DNA from: Candidatus Acetothermia bacterium
GTDB lineage: Bacteria > Bipolaricaulota > Bipolaricaulia > Bipolaricaulales > Bipolaricaulaceae
Direction: 5' to 3'
Length of the DNA stretch: 64,000 nt
Assembly: GCA_024653305.1 (NCBI GenBank)
Contig: JANLFW010000005.1
Coordinates: 30,214-94,213, forward strand
Shown: positions 33,571 through 42,110 of the stretch, piece after piece
Layout of the letters: each line of letters opens with the position of its first letter
How positions within the stretch are numbered: position 1 is the stretch's first letter
The notes under the pieces: model-generated
The model's input: the letters and a program-made list of their open reading frames with translations, nothing else
Told to the model about the DNA's origin: nothing
Database searches by the model: none
Program-made: the position numbers and the translations under genes

Positions 33571-34901
33571 GCGAGAAGGCCGTGGCCAAGGGCCTTACCC
33601 GGGAGTTCGTGCAGCACCTGTCCGGGGAGAAGGGGGAGCCCCGGTGGATGCGGGAACACCGCCTGCGGTGCCTCGCGGCCTTTCGGAAGCTTCCCATGCC
33701 CCGGTTCGGCCCACGCCTCGCGGAGCTGAACCTCGCGGAGCTTGAGTACTACGCCCGCCCGGTGGCGCCGGTGGAGCGGTGGGAGGACCTGCCAGAGGAG
33801 ATCCGGCGCACGTTCCAGGCGTTGGGCCTGCCAGAGGCGGAGCAGCGGGCGCTCGCGGGCCTCGGGGCCCAGGTGGACTCGGAGGTGGTGTACCGCTCCA
33901 TCCTGGAGGAGGTGCGCGCCCAGGGGGTCGTGTTCACGAGCATGGACAAGGCGGTGCGGGAACATCCATGGGTGCAGGACTACTTTATGAAGGCGATCCC
34001 TCCGGAGGACAACAAGTTCGCTGCCCTGCACGGGGCGGTGTGGAGCGGGGGCACGTTCATCTGGGTCCCGCGCGGGGTGGAGGTGGCCATTCCCCTCCAG
34101 GCCTACTACCGGATGCAGACGGAAGCGGCGGGCCAGTTCGAGCACACCCTGATCGTGGCCGAGCCCGGTTCCTCCGTGCATTACGTGGAGGGCTGCTCCG
34201 CCCCCCGCTACTCCCGGATGGCCCTCCACTCGGGGATGGTGGAGATCTTCGCGAAAGAGGGCTCCCGGGTCCGGTTCACCACCATCCAGAACTGGTCAAA
34301 GAACGTGTACAACCTGAACAACAAGCGGGCCCTCGCCTTCGCTGGGGCGGCGGTGGACTGGGTGTCAGGGTCCTTGGGGAGCAAAGTGACCATGCTCTAC
34401 CCCACCACGGTGCTCCTTGGGGAGGGGGCGCGCACGGAGAACCTGTCGTTCGCGTTCGCCCAGGAAGGGCAGTGGCTGGACGGTGGGGCGCGGGCCCTGC
34501 ACCGGGCCCCGGGGACGACCTCCCGCCTCGTGTCCCGGTCGGTGGTCCAGGGAAACGCCAAGGCCGTGTTCCGGGGTACGGTGTACGTGGCCCCCGATGC
34601 CCGGGGGGCCAAGGCCCACGTGGAGTGCTCGACCCTCCTCCTTACCCCGGATGCGCGCACGGAGACCATCCCTACCCTGAACGCGGAGAACGACGACGTG
34701 GAGCTGGGCCACGAGGCCACCGTGGGCCGCGTGTCCCAGGAAGCCCTGTTCTACCTCATGTCGCGGGGGCTTTCCGAGGCAGAGGCGATGACCCTGATCG
34801 TGAACGGGTTCGTGTCCCCGATCCTCAAGGAGATCCCCGTCGAGTACACGGTGGAGCTGCGGCGGATCCTGGAGATGAGCTTGGCTGGGGGGACCGGATG
34901 A
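33567..34901 (+). CDS. sufB: Fe-S cluster scaffold SufB
   Basis: This 444-residue scaffold starts at a GTG overlapping sufC. It has an alpha-helical N-domain and a right-handed beta-helix core including GGTFIWVPRGVEV. The C-domain has AHVECSTLLLTPDA, whose Cys aligns with E. coli SufB Cys405, and LGHEATVGRVSQEALFY, whose His-Glu pair aligns with 433/434. These are cluster-assembly residues of SufB rather than SufD. No SufD gene accompanies it, so the scaffold may work as a SufB homodimer with SufC. Its length is at the short end for SufB. Confidence 0.93.
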   Translation: MSEKAVAKGLTREFVQHLSGEKGEPRWMREHRLRCLAAFRKLPMPRFGPRLAELNLAELEYYARPVAPVERWEDLPEEIRRTFQALGLPEAEQRALAGLGAQVDSEVVYRSILEEVRAQGVVFTSMDKAVREHPWVQDYFMKAIPPEDNKFAALHGAVWSGGTFIWVPRGVEVAIPLQAYYRMQTEAAGQFEHTLIVAEPGSSVHYVEGCSAPRYSRMALHSGMVEIFAKEGSRVRFTTIQNWSKNVYNLNNKRALAFAGAAVDWVSGSLGSKVTMLYPTTVLLGEGARTENLSFAFAQEGQWLDGGARALHRAPGTTSRLVSRSVVQGNAKAVFRGTVYVAPDARGAKAHVECSTLLLTPDARTETIPTLNAENDDVELGHEATVGRVSQEALFYLMSRGLSEAEAMTLIVNGFVSPILKEIPVEYTVELRRILEMSLAGGTG

Positions 34902-36115
34902 TGGACGCAACAGTCCGCGCCGACTTCCCCATCCTCCGCAGGACGGTGGGCGACCGCCCCCTGATCTACCTGGATTCCGCGGCCACCAGCCACAAGCCGG
35001 AGGCGGTGGTGGAGGCCGAAGCCCGCTTCTATCGGGAGGCGAACGCCAACGTGCGCCGCGGGGTGTATCGGCTTTCCGCCGAGGCCACCGATCTCTACGA
35101 GGAGGCGCGGGCCAAGGTGGCTGCGCTCATCGGGGCCATCCCCGAGGAGGTGATCTTCACCCGCGGCACCACCGAGGCCCTGAACCTGGCCGCGTACGCG
35201 GTGGGGGAGGCGCGGGTCGGGCCGGAGGACGAGGTCCTGGTCACGGAGATGGAACACCATGCCAACCTGATTCCCTGGCAGGAGATGGCCCGCCGCCGCG
35301 GCGCCCGGGTCCGTGCGGTGGCCGTCACCCCCGGCGGAGAGCTCGACTTGGACGACTTCCGGCAGAAGCTATCCCCGCGGACGAAGGCAGTGGCGGTGGC
35401 CCACGTGTCCAACGTACTGGGCACGGTGAACCCGATCCCGGAGATCGCGGCGGCAGCGCACGCGGTGGGGGCCGTGGTGGTGGTGGACGCGGCCCAGTCC
35501 GTGCCCCACATGCCCCTGAGGGTAGGGGAGCTTGGGGCTGACCTCCTCGCGTTCTCCGGACACAAGATGCTCGGTCCTACTGGGATCGGAGCCCTGTGGG
35601 GAAGGGCGAAGCTCCTCGCAGAGCTGCCCCCGTTCCTGACCGGCGGAGAGATGATCCGCGAGGTCTGGATCGACCGGGCGACGTGGGCCGATCCGCCGGC
35701 CAAGTTCGAGGCCGGCACCCCGCCCGTCGCCCAAGCCGTGGGCCTCGGGGCGGCAGTGGACTACCTTCAGGGGATCAGCATGGACGAGGTGCGCCGCCAC
35801 GGCCGGGAGCTCACCGCCCTGGCCTTGGCGGGGCTGCTGGACCGGCCCTACGTGACCGTGTATGGCCCGCTCGACCCGGCGGCCCGGGGGGCGCTCGTCG
35901 CGTTCAGCGTCGGCGGGGTCCATCCCCACGATGTGGCCACCCTCCTCGACCAAGAGGGGATCGCCATCCGCGCCGGCCACCATTGCGCTCAGCCCCTCCA
36001 TCGGCGGCTGGGGGTCCCGGCCACGTGCCGGGCCTCGTTCTACGTCTACAACACACCGGACGAGGTGGCGGCGTTCCTCGCCGCCGTGGATCGGGCCTGG
36101 GAGGCGCTCGCGTGA
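34898..36115 (+). CDS. sufS: Cysteine desulfurase SufS
   Basis: This 405-residue PLP enzyme has the SufS-type N-terminus (LIYLDSAATSHKPEAVV), the HHANLIPWQ His segment, PLP-binding SGHKMLGPTGIG (Lys near residue 226) and the active-site Cys in IRAGHHCAQPLHRRLG. It removes sulfur from cysteine as a persulfide for SufU and SufB. It starts at the first of two tandem ATG codons, overlapping the sufB stop by 4 bases, and overlaps sufU by 4. Confidence 0.95.
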   Translation: MMDATVRADFPILRRTVGDRPLIYLDSAATSHKPEAVVEAEARFYREANANVRRGVYRLSAEATDLYEEARAKVAALIGAIPEEVIFTRGTTEALNLAAYAVGEARVGPEDEVLVTEMEHHANLIPWQEMARRRGARVRAVAVTPGGELDLDDFRQKLSPRTKAVAVAHVSNVLGTVNPIPEIAAAAHAVGAVVVVDAAQSVPHMPLRVGELGADLLAFSGHKMLGPTGIGALWGRAKLLAELPPFLTGGEMIREVWIDRATWADPPAKFEAGTPPVAQAVGLGAAVDYLQGISMDEVRRHGRELTALALAGLLDRPYVTVYGPLDPAARGALVAFSVGGVHPHDVATLLDQEGIAIRAGHHCAQPLHRRLGVPATCRASFYVYNTPDEVAAFLAAVDRAWEALA

Positions 36116-36489
36116 GCCCGTACGAAGAGGTGATCCTGGACCACTGGCGGCATCCCCGGAACAAGGGGCGCCTTGTCAACCCGGACATGGTCGGGGTGGA
36201 GGCCAACCCCCTATGCGGGGACGTGGTGCGGTTGGAGCTGCGCGTCCGGGATGGCAAGGTGGAGGACGTTCGGTTCGACGGCCAGGGGTGCGCGATCTCC
36301 CAGGCCGCCTCTTCGCTCCTCACGGAGATGATCCAGGGGCGGCCGGTGGCCACGGTTGCGGGGATGACGGACGACGAGCTCCTCGCGGCCCTGGGCGGGG
36401 TGATCAAGACCCGGCTCTCCTGTGCCGTTCTCCCCCTCCGCGCCCTGCGCAAGGCCCTTGCCCCGGCACTGAAGGAGGCAGGCCGATGA
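36112..36489 (+). CDS. sufU: Sulfur relay protein SufU
   Basis: This 125-residue IscU-like protein starts at GTG 36112 (GTGA overlap with sufS). The three Cys of the SufU zinc site are present: ANPLCGD, GQGCAISQAASS and TRLSCAVLPL. The insertion between the second and third Cys is typical of SufU as opposed to IscU. In Gram-positive and related systems SufU accepts persulfide from SufS by zinc-ligand exchange and passes it to SufBCD. The next gene overlaps by 4 bases. Confidence 0.92.
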   Translation: MSPYEEVILDHWRHPRNKGRLVNPDMVGVEANPLCGDVVRLELRVRDGKVEDVRFDGQGCAISQAASSLLTEMIQGRPVATVAGMTDDELLAALGGVIKTRLSCAVLPLRALRKALAPALKEAGR

Positions 36490-37673
36490 GAGCCCGGTGG
36501 CTGGTTCTCCTGATGCTGACCGGCGTCCTCTCCATCGGTCACGGGGAGGAGCCGGTGCTCCCCCAAGGACTGATCCCGGTTCCCGAGGAGCCAGGGATTG
36601 CGGTGACGCTGCGCACGGACAAGGACACGTACGCCCCTGGGGAGAGGCTGCGCGTGCACTTCACCCTGTCCCAGGATGCCTACGTGTACCTCTACGACGT
36701 GCGGCCCGGCGGGAAGGCGACGCTGCTCGTGCCCAACCGGTTCCTCCAGGATCCCCGGTTCCCAGGCGGGGAGCACGTGCTGCCCACGTCAGGATGGGTG
36801 CTGCGGGTGACCGAGCCGGAGGGGATGGAGTACCTCGAGCTCATCGCCACCGACCAGCCCTTGCCGTTCTACGAGGCCAAAGCGTTCGAGGAAGTCCCGT
36901 TCCTCGCGTTCACCGATCCGGCCGCGTTCGCCCAGCACCTCCGGGAGCTCGTGGTGGGGAGTTGGGGGGCGGCGTGGACCCGGTTTCGCGTGCACCGGCC
37001 CAAGGCCACGCTGAGGGTGGACACCGACCCGCCCGGGGCGGCGGTGTGGGCGAGCGGGAATTACCTGGGCACGTCCCCCCTGGCAGCCACGGTGGCCCCG
37101 GGAAGGGTGATCCTCCGCGTGGAGAAGGAGGGCTACCGAGCCCGCACCGTGGACCTCACCGTGGCCGACGGTGAGGAGGTAGAGCTGACGGTGGTCCTGG
37201 CCCAGGCCGCGTCCAAGCCGGAGGCGCCGCTGTGGCCCCCGTCGGACGCGGTCATGCGCCCCGGCCTCGGGGTCGCCGCGGGGCTGGACTCGCTCGCGGT
37301 GGAGGCGTGGGGTGATGGCCTCGGGTTCGGGATTTCCCTGCGGGCGCCACCTCCCCGTCCGGACCTGACCCTCCCCGGCCCCGGAGGCCTCATCCCCTGG
37401 GGGCCGGAGGTGGAGGCGTACCTCGCCGGCTGGTTCTCGCTCGGCCGCGGCGGGTTCCTCCTCCTGGCCGGCCTTTCCCTCCAGGAGATGGCGTGGATCC
37501 CGGAGTGGACGCCGCCGGGGGCCCTTCCCCTGGTGGACATCGAGCCGGAGACGGAGGTGGCCGTTCGGTTCACGTGGGGCGTGGGCGCTGGGCCGGCTGC
37601 GGAGGGATGGCGGGCGTACCTGGCCTGGCACTCCCGCCGCGGCCCCCTGCTTGGCTTCGTTCTCGCCTTTTAG
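36486..37673 (+). CDS. Secreted DUF4384-PEGA domain protein
   Basis: This 395-residue exported protein has signal peptide RARWLVLLMLTGVLSIGHG. Residues of about 35-125 form a DUF4384 domain (DKDTYAPGERLRVHFTLSQD, then YVYLYDVRPGGKATLLVPN). Residues of about 172-240 form a PEGA domain (VDTDPPGAAVWASGNYLGTS). The last 150 residues are beta-rich with alternating hydrophobics and end in F, which could be a small outer-membrane barrel. No link to Fe-S assembly is known. It is nevertheless fused translationally to the suf operon through an ATGA overlap with sufU. It is convergent with the Rrf2 gene, overlapping by 4 bases. Confidence 0.8.
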   Translation: MRARWLVLLMLTGVLSIGHGEEPVLPQGLIPVPEEPGIAVTLRTDKDTYAPGERLRVHFTLSQDAYVYLYDVRPGGKATLLVPNRFLQDPRFPGGEHVLPTSGWVLRVTEPEGMEYLELIATDQPLPFYEAKAFEEVPFLAFTDPAAFAQHLRELVVGSWGAAWTRFRVHRPKATLRVDTDPPGAAVWASGNYLGTSPLAATVAPGRVILRVEKEGYRARTVDLTVADGEEVELTVVLAQAASKPEAPLWPPSDAVMRPGLGVAAGLDSLAVEAWGDGLGFGISLRAPPPRPDLTLPGPGGLIPWGPEVEAYLAGWFSLGRGGFLLLAGLSLQEMAWIPEWTPPGALPLVDIEPETEVAVRFTWGVGAGPAAEGWRAYLAWHSRRGPLLGFVLAF

Positions 37674-38158
37674 GCCGGGACCTGCTCCCCGGTTTCTGAA
37701 GGACGTGATCGTCGGGTTCGCCGCGGCTTGGGCTGCTTTCTGGCCTTCTGACCCCCCGCCAGCTCCATCACCTCGGCAAGGGTGCTCTGAGTGAGCTCTT
37801 GGACGAACCGCACCTCCAGGTTCTTCCAAAACGGGAACGTAGGGCAACCCTGGTCCATGAGGTACCCCCCGCCCCGCACCCGCCCGTACACCAGCGCCGG
37901 CGTCTCCGACTCCAGGGCCTTGACCACTTGCCCCAACTTGATCGCCTGGGGATCGTGGCCCAGCACATACCCTCCGGTCCGGCCCTTCTGCGCGGCCACC
38001 ACCCCCGCCCGCCGGAGGTCCATGAGGATCCGGCGGACGAACGCCTCGGCCACGTGGTAGTCCTCCGCAAGCTCCCGCGCCGAGCGGTAGCGGTTCGGAG
38101 TCGTCGCGAGGTCATACAGAATCCGCACTCCATAGCCCAGCCGATTGCTGATGATCAT
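37670..38158 (-). CDS. Rrf2-family transcriptional regulator
   Basis: This 162-residue protein has an Rrf2 winged helix (residues 1-85; MIISNRLGYGVRILYDLATT, YRSARELAEDYHVAEAFVRRIL, KGRTGGYVLGHDP). IscR and related Fe-S sensors carry three Cys in the loop near residues 90-110. Here only one Cys (DQGCPTFPFW) is present. A basic tail (KARKQPKPRRTRRSR) ends the protein. It sits beside the suf operon on the opposite strand, so control of suf is plausible, but a classic [2Fe-2S] site cannot be formed by its own Cys residues. ATG 38158 has GGAGGG upstream. Confidence 0.85.
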   Translation of the reverse strand: MIISNRLGYGVRILYDLATTPNRYRSARELAEDYHVAEAFVRRILMDLRRAGVVAAQKGRTGGYVLGHDPQAIKLGQVVKALESETPALVYGRVRGGGYLMDQGCPTFPFWKNLEVRFVQELTQSTLAEVMELAGGQKARKQPKPRRTRRSRPSETGEQVPA

Positions 38159-38202
38159 GATCAGCCCTCCATACGGTTGTCAAACTCACCGCTTATGGTA
38201 AT

Positions 38203-38230
38203 ACTTTATGCGAGTGCGCACTTATGTCAA
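38203..38230 (-). promoter_or_regulatory. Rrf2 promoter with palindromic operator
   Basis: Minus-strand TTGACA (38230-38225) and TAAAGT (38208-38203) are 16 bases apart. The spacer holds a perfect 10-base palindrome, AGTGCGCACT (38213-38222), in the position expected for an autoregulatory operator. Confidence 0.65.
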
Positions 38231-38607
38231 GTCTGACGGTCGGCGTATGGAGGATTAAGCATTAGTGAAAAAGAAGTCAACCTTGTTTAGCTTCCATCAC
38301 AGAATTAAATGTTTTCGCGTTCCTTGTACGGACCATTGACCCTAGATTTTAGCTTCCCTGTTTCCGGGATTCTAGGCGATCCAATCTTCGTGCTAGGGAG
38401 TGGAAAACTCACGCACCGCCGGAACAAAGATCACCAACACCCGGGTGTGAGGGGACGAGCTAGGGCGGCGTTCCCGATTTCCTTCACCTTCTCCATGCAC
38501 CTCGGCGGGAGCCGTTCCCGGCTCTCGCGTCGGCAACCGGCCCCCATGGATTTGACAAGGCGAGGACGATTTCATGACAATCACCGCATCCGACTTGACG
38601 ATAGGGG
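38231..38607 (+). other. AT-rich intergenic region, no gene seen
   Basis: About 377 bases between the Rrf2 promoter and the diguanylate cyclase gene. The first 200 bases are markedly AT-richer than the rest of the window, including runs such as GTGAAAAAGAAGTC and AATTAAATGTTTT. I find no plausible reading frame, tRNA or clear riboswitch. A TTGACC at 38335 lacks a good -10 box. A short stem (GGGAGCC with GGCTCTC, 38507-38528) is present. The cyclase promoter should lie here but I cannot place it. Confidence 0.5.
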
Positions 38608-40995
38608 ATGGAGAGGGAGATGCCAGAGAACGCGAACGGGAACGAAGAATTGGCCACCCTAGCCGCTGTCGGTCGGGTGTTGACCCGTGCTCTAGAGCCC
38701 GCGGAGCTCGTCGGGGAGGCCCTGGCGGAGCTCCTTCCCGCCCTCGGGCTTGACCTCGGCGCGGTGTACCTCCTCCAGGGGGAGGAGTTCGTCCTGGTCG
38801 CCCAGCGCGGGCTTTCCCCCGGGTTCGCCCGGGCCGCGGCGCGCCACCCCAAGGACCACCCCATCCTTGGCCAGGTGGTCCGCACCGGGACCCCCATCGC
38901 CACCGACGATTCCACCTCGCCCCACGCCATCAGAGAGGGGATCAAGCACGCCGTGTATTTCCCCCTCATCGCCAAGGGGTCGCCGCTTGGGGTGCTGGCG
39001 ATGGGGCATCGGTCCGGGCGCAAGCTCGCCCCGAAGGAGCTTGTGCTCCTCGAGGCGGCTGCGGCCCAGCTCGGGCTGGCGCTGGGCCAGGCCGAGGCCC
39101 ACCGCGAGGCGATGGAGCTCCTCGAACGGCACAAGCTCCTCGTGGAGAACGAGCTCGTGGGGATCTACGTGATCCAGGACGGGCGTCTCGCCTACGTAAA
39201 CGCGGGGTTCTGCCGGATGTCCGGGTACGCCAAGGAGGAGCTCCTCGGTCGGGACCCTCTGGAACTCGTGCACCCCGAGGATCGGGAGCGGGTCCGCGAG
39301 AACCTGGCCCGGCGGTTGCGCGGTGACACGGCTCTGCCCTCGTACCGGTTCCGCGGGCTGCGCAAGGACGGAAGCACCGCTCACGTGGAGGTCTTCGCCC
39401 AGCGCATCGCGTACGGGGGCCAGCCGGCCGTTCAGGGCATCCTCCACGACATCACCTGGGAGGCGGAGGCGGAGCGGCTGCGCAAGAGCCTCCTCGAGGT
39501 GGCCGGGGAGATCTTGGCGGCGGGGGACGTGGGCCACATCCTGCGCCGGGTCGCCCAGGCGATCGTGGATCACTCTCCGTTCCAGCGGGCGGCGGTGTCG
39601 TTGTACGACCTCACCGCCGAGCCCCCGCTCGCTGGGCCGGTGGTCCAGGTGTACTCCGCCGGCCTGACCCCGGCCGAGGAGCGGGAGCTCCTCGCCCAAG
39701 GGGGGCTCTCCCCGCAGCACCGCCAGGCCGCATTCCACGAGCGGTTCCGGATCAGTTGTTCCTACTACATCCCCCACGATGAGGTGCCGTGGGAGCCCAC
39801 CCTGGGCATCCCCGGCCGGGCCAGCCAGGACGGTTGGCACCCCGACGATTTCCTGCTCATCCCCTTGCGAGGGAAGCGCGGGATCATCGGCCACATCTCC
39901 GTGGACGACCCCACCACCCCCCGCGCCCCGACCCTGGGGATGCTGGAGCCGCTGGAGGTGTTCGCGGACCTCGCGGCGGTGGCGGTGGAGCGGGCGGCGG
40001 AGTTAGAGGAACTCCGTCGTCATAAGGAATGGCTGCGCGGGGCGTTCCGGATCGCCCAGGAACTCACACGCTACCCGACCTTGAACGAGCTGGTGCAGGG
40101 GGTTCTGGACATCCTGAAGCGGGAGCTCCGTTATGAGTACGGCGTGGTGCTCCTCGCGGACGGGGATGGCCTTCTGGTCGCCGCCGCGGACAGCTCCCTC
40201 CCCGGCCGCCGGTTCGACGTAGGCCACCGGTTCCCCCTGGATCAGGGGATCATCGGGTGGGTGGTCGAGCACCGGGAGCCGGCCCTGATCAACGACGTGG
40301 CCCACGACCCCCGCTACGTGATGGGCCACCCGGACGTCCGTTCGGAGCTGGCCGTCCCCATCCAGCTTGGCTCCGAGCTCATCGGGGTCCTGAACATCGA
40401 GAGCACGGTGAGGAATCGGTTCCGCATCGAGGATCAGGAGTTCCTGAGTACGGTGGCGTCCCTGCTGGCGGTGGCCATCGACGTCCTGCGTACGCGGGAG
40501 GAGCTCAAGCAGATCGCCATCCACGATCCGCTCACCGGCCTCTACAACCGCCGGTACCTCACCGAAGTCATCGAGCGAGAGCTGGAGCGATCCCGACGCT
40601 ACGGCCATCCGCTGACCCTCCTCATGCTGGACCTTGACCACTTCCGCACCGTGAACAACCGGTTCGGCCACAAGAGGGGAGACGAGGTCCTGCGCGAGAT
40701 TTCCGACCTCCTCGTGAAGAACGTGCGCTCGGCGGACATGGTGTTCCGCTATGGTGGGGATGAGTTCATGGTGCTCATGCCGGAGACCGGCAGCCGGGCG
40801 GAGGAGGTGGTGTCCCGGCTGCGGGAGGCCGTCCGGGAGTGGAGCCAATCAAGCGGCTTTGACTTCGAGATCGGGATCTCGGTGGGGATGAGCGTGTGGC
40901 GGCCCGAGGACGGCCGGCGGGTGGAGGACGTGCTGGAGGAGGCCGACCACCGGATGTACCTGGACAAGGGGTACCGCCTCGGCCATCCGGGATAG
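38608..40995 (+). CDS. Diguanylate cyclase with GAF, PAS and further GAF sensor domains
   Basis: This 795-residue cytoplasmic signalling protein has a GAF domain (about 12-165), a PAS domain (about 175-295, ending LHDITWEAEAERL), a GAF-like region (about 300-475) and another GAF (about 485-625). A coiled linker and a GGDEF domain (about 630-795) follow. The active site is intact: RYGGDEF with GGDEF at residues 716-720. The allosteric RxxD I-site is present as RSAD at 707-710, so product inhibition is expected. No membrane segment is seen, so it should sense soluble ligands, light or redox through GAF/PAS and make c-di-GMP. Start is uncertain: ATG 38608 or ATG 38620, neither with a well-spaced ribosome site. 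Confidence 0.92.
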   Translation: MEREMPENANGNEELATLAAVGRVLTRALEPAELVGEALAELLPALGLDLGAVYLLQGEEFVLVAQRGLSPGFARAAARHPKDHPILGQVVRTGTPIATDDSTSPHAIREGIKHAVYFPLIAKGSPLGVLAMGHRSGRKLAPKELVLLEAAAAQLGLALGQAEAHREAMELLERHKLLVENELVGIYVIQDGRLAYVNAGFCRMSGYAKEELLGRDPLELVHPEDRERVRENLARRLRGDTALPSYRFRGLRKDGSTAHVEVFAQRIAYGGQPAVQGILHDITWEAEAERLRKSLLEVAGEILAAGDVGHILRRVAQAIVDHSPFQRAAVSLYDLTAEPPLAGPVVQVYSAGLTPAEERELLAQGGLSPQHRQAAFHERFRISCSYYIPHDEVPWEPTLGIPGRASQDGWHPDDFLLIPLRGKRGIIGHISVDDPTTPRAPTLGMLEPLEVFADLAAVAVERAAELEELRRHKEWLRGAFRIAQELTRYPTLNELVQGVLDILKRELRYEYGVVLLADGDGLLVAAADSSLPGRRFDVGHRFPLDQGIIGWVVEHREPALINDVAHDPRYVMGHPDVRSELAVPIQLGSELIGVLNIESTVRNRFRIEDQEFLSTVASLLAVAIDVLRTREELKQIAIHDPLTGLYNRRYLTEVIERELERSRRYGHPLTLLMLDLDHFRTVNNRFGHKRGDEVLREISDLLVKNVRSADMVFRYGGDEFMVLMPETGSRAEEVVSRLREAVREWSQSSGFDFEIGISVGMSVWRPEDGRRVEDVLEEADHRMYLDKGYRLGHPG

Positions 40996-41018
40996 GGGGC
41001 CGGCGTCAGCCGGCCCCC
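40995..41018. terminator. Hairpin between convergent genes
   Basis: Arms GGGGGCCGGC (40995-41004) and GCCGGCCCCC (41009-41018) form a perfect 10-bp stem with loop GTCA between the cyclase stop and the end of the AsnRS-like gene. It probably stabilises or ends both transcripts. No U-run follows on either side. Confidence 0.5.
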
Positions 41019-41026
41019 GGTGCCCA

Positions 41027-41926
41027 TCACAGCACGGCGTGCACCCCGGGTACCCGTGGGAACAGCCGCACCTCCCCCACGTGGGAGAGGCCCCCCAGGA
41101 ACCGCACCAGCCGCTCGACGCCGATCCCAAAGCCCGCCGAGGGCGGAAGCCCCTCCTCGGCCAGGGCGAGGAGCGGCGCGTAGGCCGCCGGGTCCAGCCC
41201 TTGGGCCAGGATCCGCCGGCGGATCCGATCCGCCTCGTGCTCCCGTTCTCCACCGGACAGGGCCTCCCCGAACCCATCGGGGTAGAGGAGGTCCATGTCC
41301 AGAAGAATCCCCGGCCGGGCCGGGTCCTCCCGGTCGTAGAACTCCCGGGCCTCCCCCGGGAAGTCCACCACCCACACCGGCCCCTCGCTCTCCACGCTCA
41401 TCCGTTCCTCGAAGTCGGAGCCGTAGCGGGCCGCCGCTTCCCGCCAAGTCACGCGGGGGAATGGGGGCCGGAGCGTGGGGAGCTCGCGGCCGAGGGCCGC
41501 CAGCGCCGGCCGGCACCGGTCGCGCACCTGGTCCACCACATGGACGAGGAGCCTTTCCCCGAGGGCGATCACCGCATCCCGATCGGCCCCGCGCTCCTCG
41601 AGGTCGAGCTGGACGAACTCGAACAGGTGCCGGCCGGTCCCCGCCCGCTCCGGCGGCTCCAGCCGCACGTTGGGCGAGAAGCAGAAGATCTTGTCCCAGG
41701 CCCGTATCGCGGCCTGTTTGTGGAAGATCATGCTCCGGGTCAGGTGCCACTCCTGGCCGTAGGCGGCCACCACCGCCCGCTCGGTGGCGTGGTGGAGGGG
41801 ATCGGTCACCGGGGCCAGGATCACCGGCAGGAGCTCCAGAAACCCCTCCCGGGCCAAGAACGTCCGGGCTGCCGACAACACCTCGCTCGTGATCGTGAGA
41901 ACCGCAACTTGCCGTACATCGTTCAT
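41027..41926 (-). CDS. Stand-alone class II AsnRS/AspRS-like catalytic core (archaeal asparagine-synthetase type)
   Basis: This 299-residue protein is the class II synthetase catalytic domain only: a motif 2 region with HLFEFVQLDLEERGAD, a DREDP..ILLDMDLLYPDGFGE loop, and motif 3 GFGIGVERLVRFLGG near residues 267-281. The N-terminal OB-fold that binds the anticodon is absent. Archaeal proteins with this layout (Pyrococcus AS-AR) are asparagine synthetases that evolved from AsnRS and amidate Asp with ATP and ammonia. The same reaction is the best guess here, since tRNA charging without an anticodon domain is unlikely. The gene lies behind a leader of about 177 bases with hairpins and a small open frame. 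Confidence 0.75.
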   Translation of the reverse strand: MNDVRQVAVLTITSEVLSAARTFLAREGFLELLPVILAPVTDPLHHATERAVVAAYGQEWHLTRSMIFHKQAAIRAWDKIFCFSPNVRLEPPERAGTGRHLFEFVQLDLEERGADRDAVIALGERLLVHVVDQVRDRCRPALAALGRELPTLRPPFPRVTWREAAARYGSDFEERMSVESEGPVWVVDFPGEAREFYDREDPARPGILLDMDLLYPDGFGEALSGGEREHEADRIRRRILAQGLDPAAYAPLLALAEEGLPPSAGFGIGVERLVRFLGGLSHVGEVRLFPRVPGVHAVL

Positions 41927-41953
41927 GGCGCCCCCTTGGGCAAACGCCAGACG

Positions 41954-41970
41954 CCACGGCGTAGCCGTGG
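41954..41970 (-). promoter_or_regulatory. Leader hairpin upstream of the AsnRS-like gene
   Basis: CCACGGC (41954-41960) and GCCGTGG (41964-41970) form a 7-bp stem 28 bases before ATG 41926 on the minus strand. It is the second structure in the leader after the palindrome at 42022-42039 and may influence read-through or ribosome access. Confidence 0.35.
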
Positions 41971-42019
41971 GATCAACCGTTCAGCCTGAGTCCGAACCGC
42001 GCTGGATTAAGGAATGGAG

Positions 42020-42103
42020 TTACGCCCCGGCCGGGGCGTTGGCGGGCCCCAAGGGGGAAAGGACCTTCCGTACCGCGGTGCTCATCGCGATCACCCCGGC
42101 CAT
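42020..42103 (-). CDS. Putative 27-residue leaderless small protein or leader peptide
   Basis: ATG 42103 opens a 27-codon frame (MAGVIAMSTAVRKV, then LSPLGPANAPAGA). The ATG begins 7 bases after a near-consensus -10 box, the same geometry as the leaderless starts of sufC, tdk and the HAD gene. The last six codons and the stop are embedded in an 18-base perfect palindrome (42022-42039), so ribosome position could affect folding. It lies between the rbsK-like gene and the AsnRS-like gene and may be a leader peptide or an independent small protein. No homologue is recognised. Confidence 0.4.
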   Translation of the reverse strand: MAGVIAMSTAVRKVLSPLGPANAPAGA

Positions 42104-42110
42104 GGCCGCG

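Noticed and set aside
38400..38460. Possible c-di-GMP (GEMM) riboswitch before the diguanylate cyclase
   Set aside because: The CACGCACCGCCGG stretch superficially resembles part of the GEMM consensus, but the conserved GGNAAA-type core, the tetraloop-receptor and the paired helices are not found.
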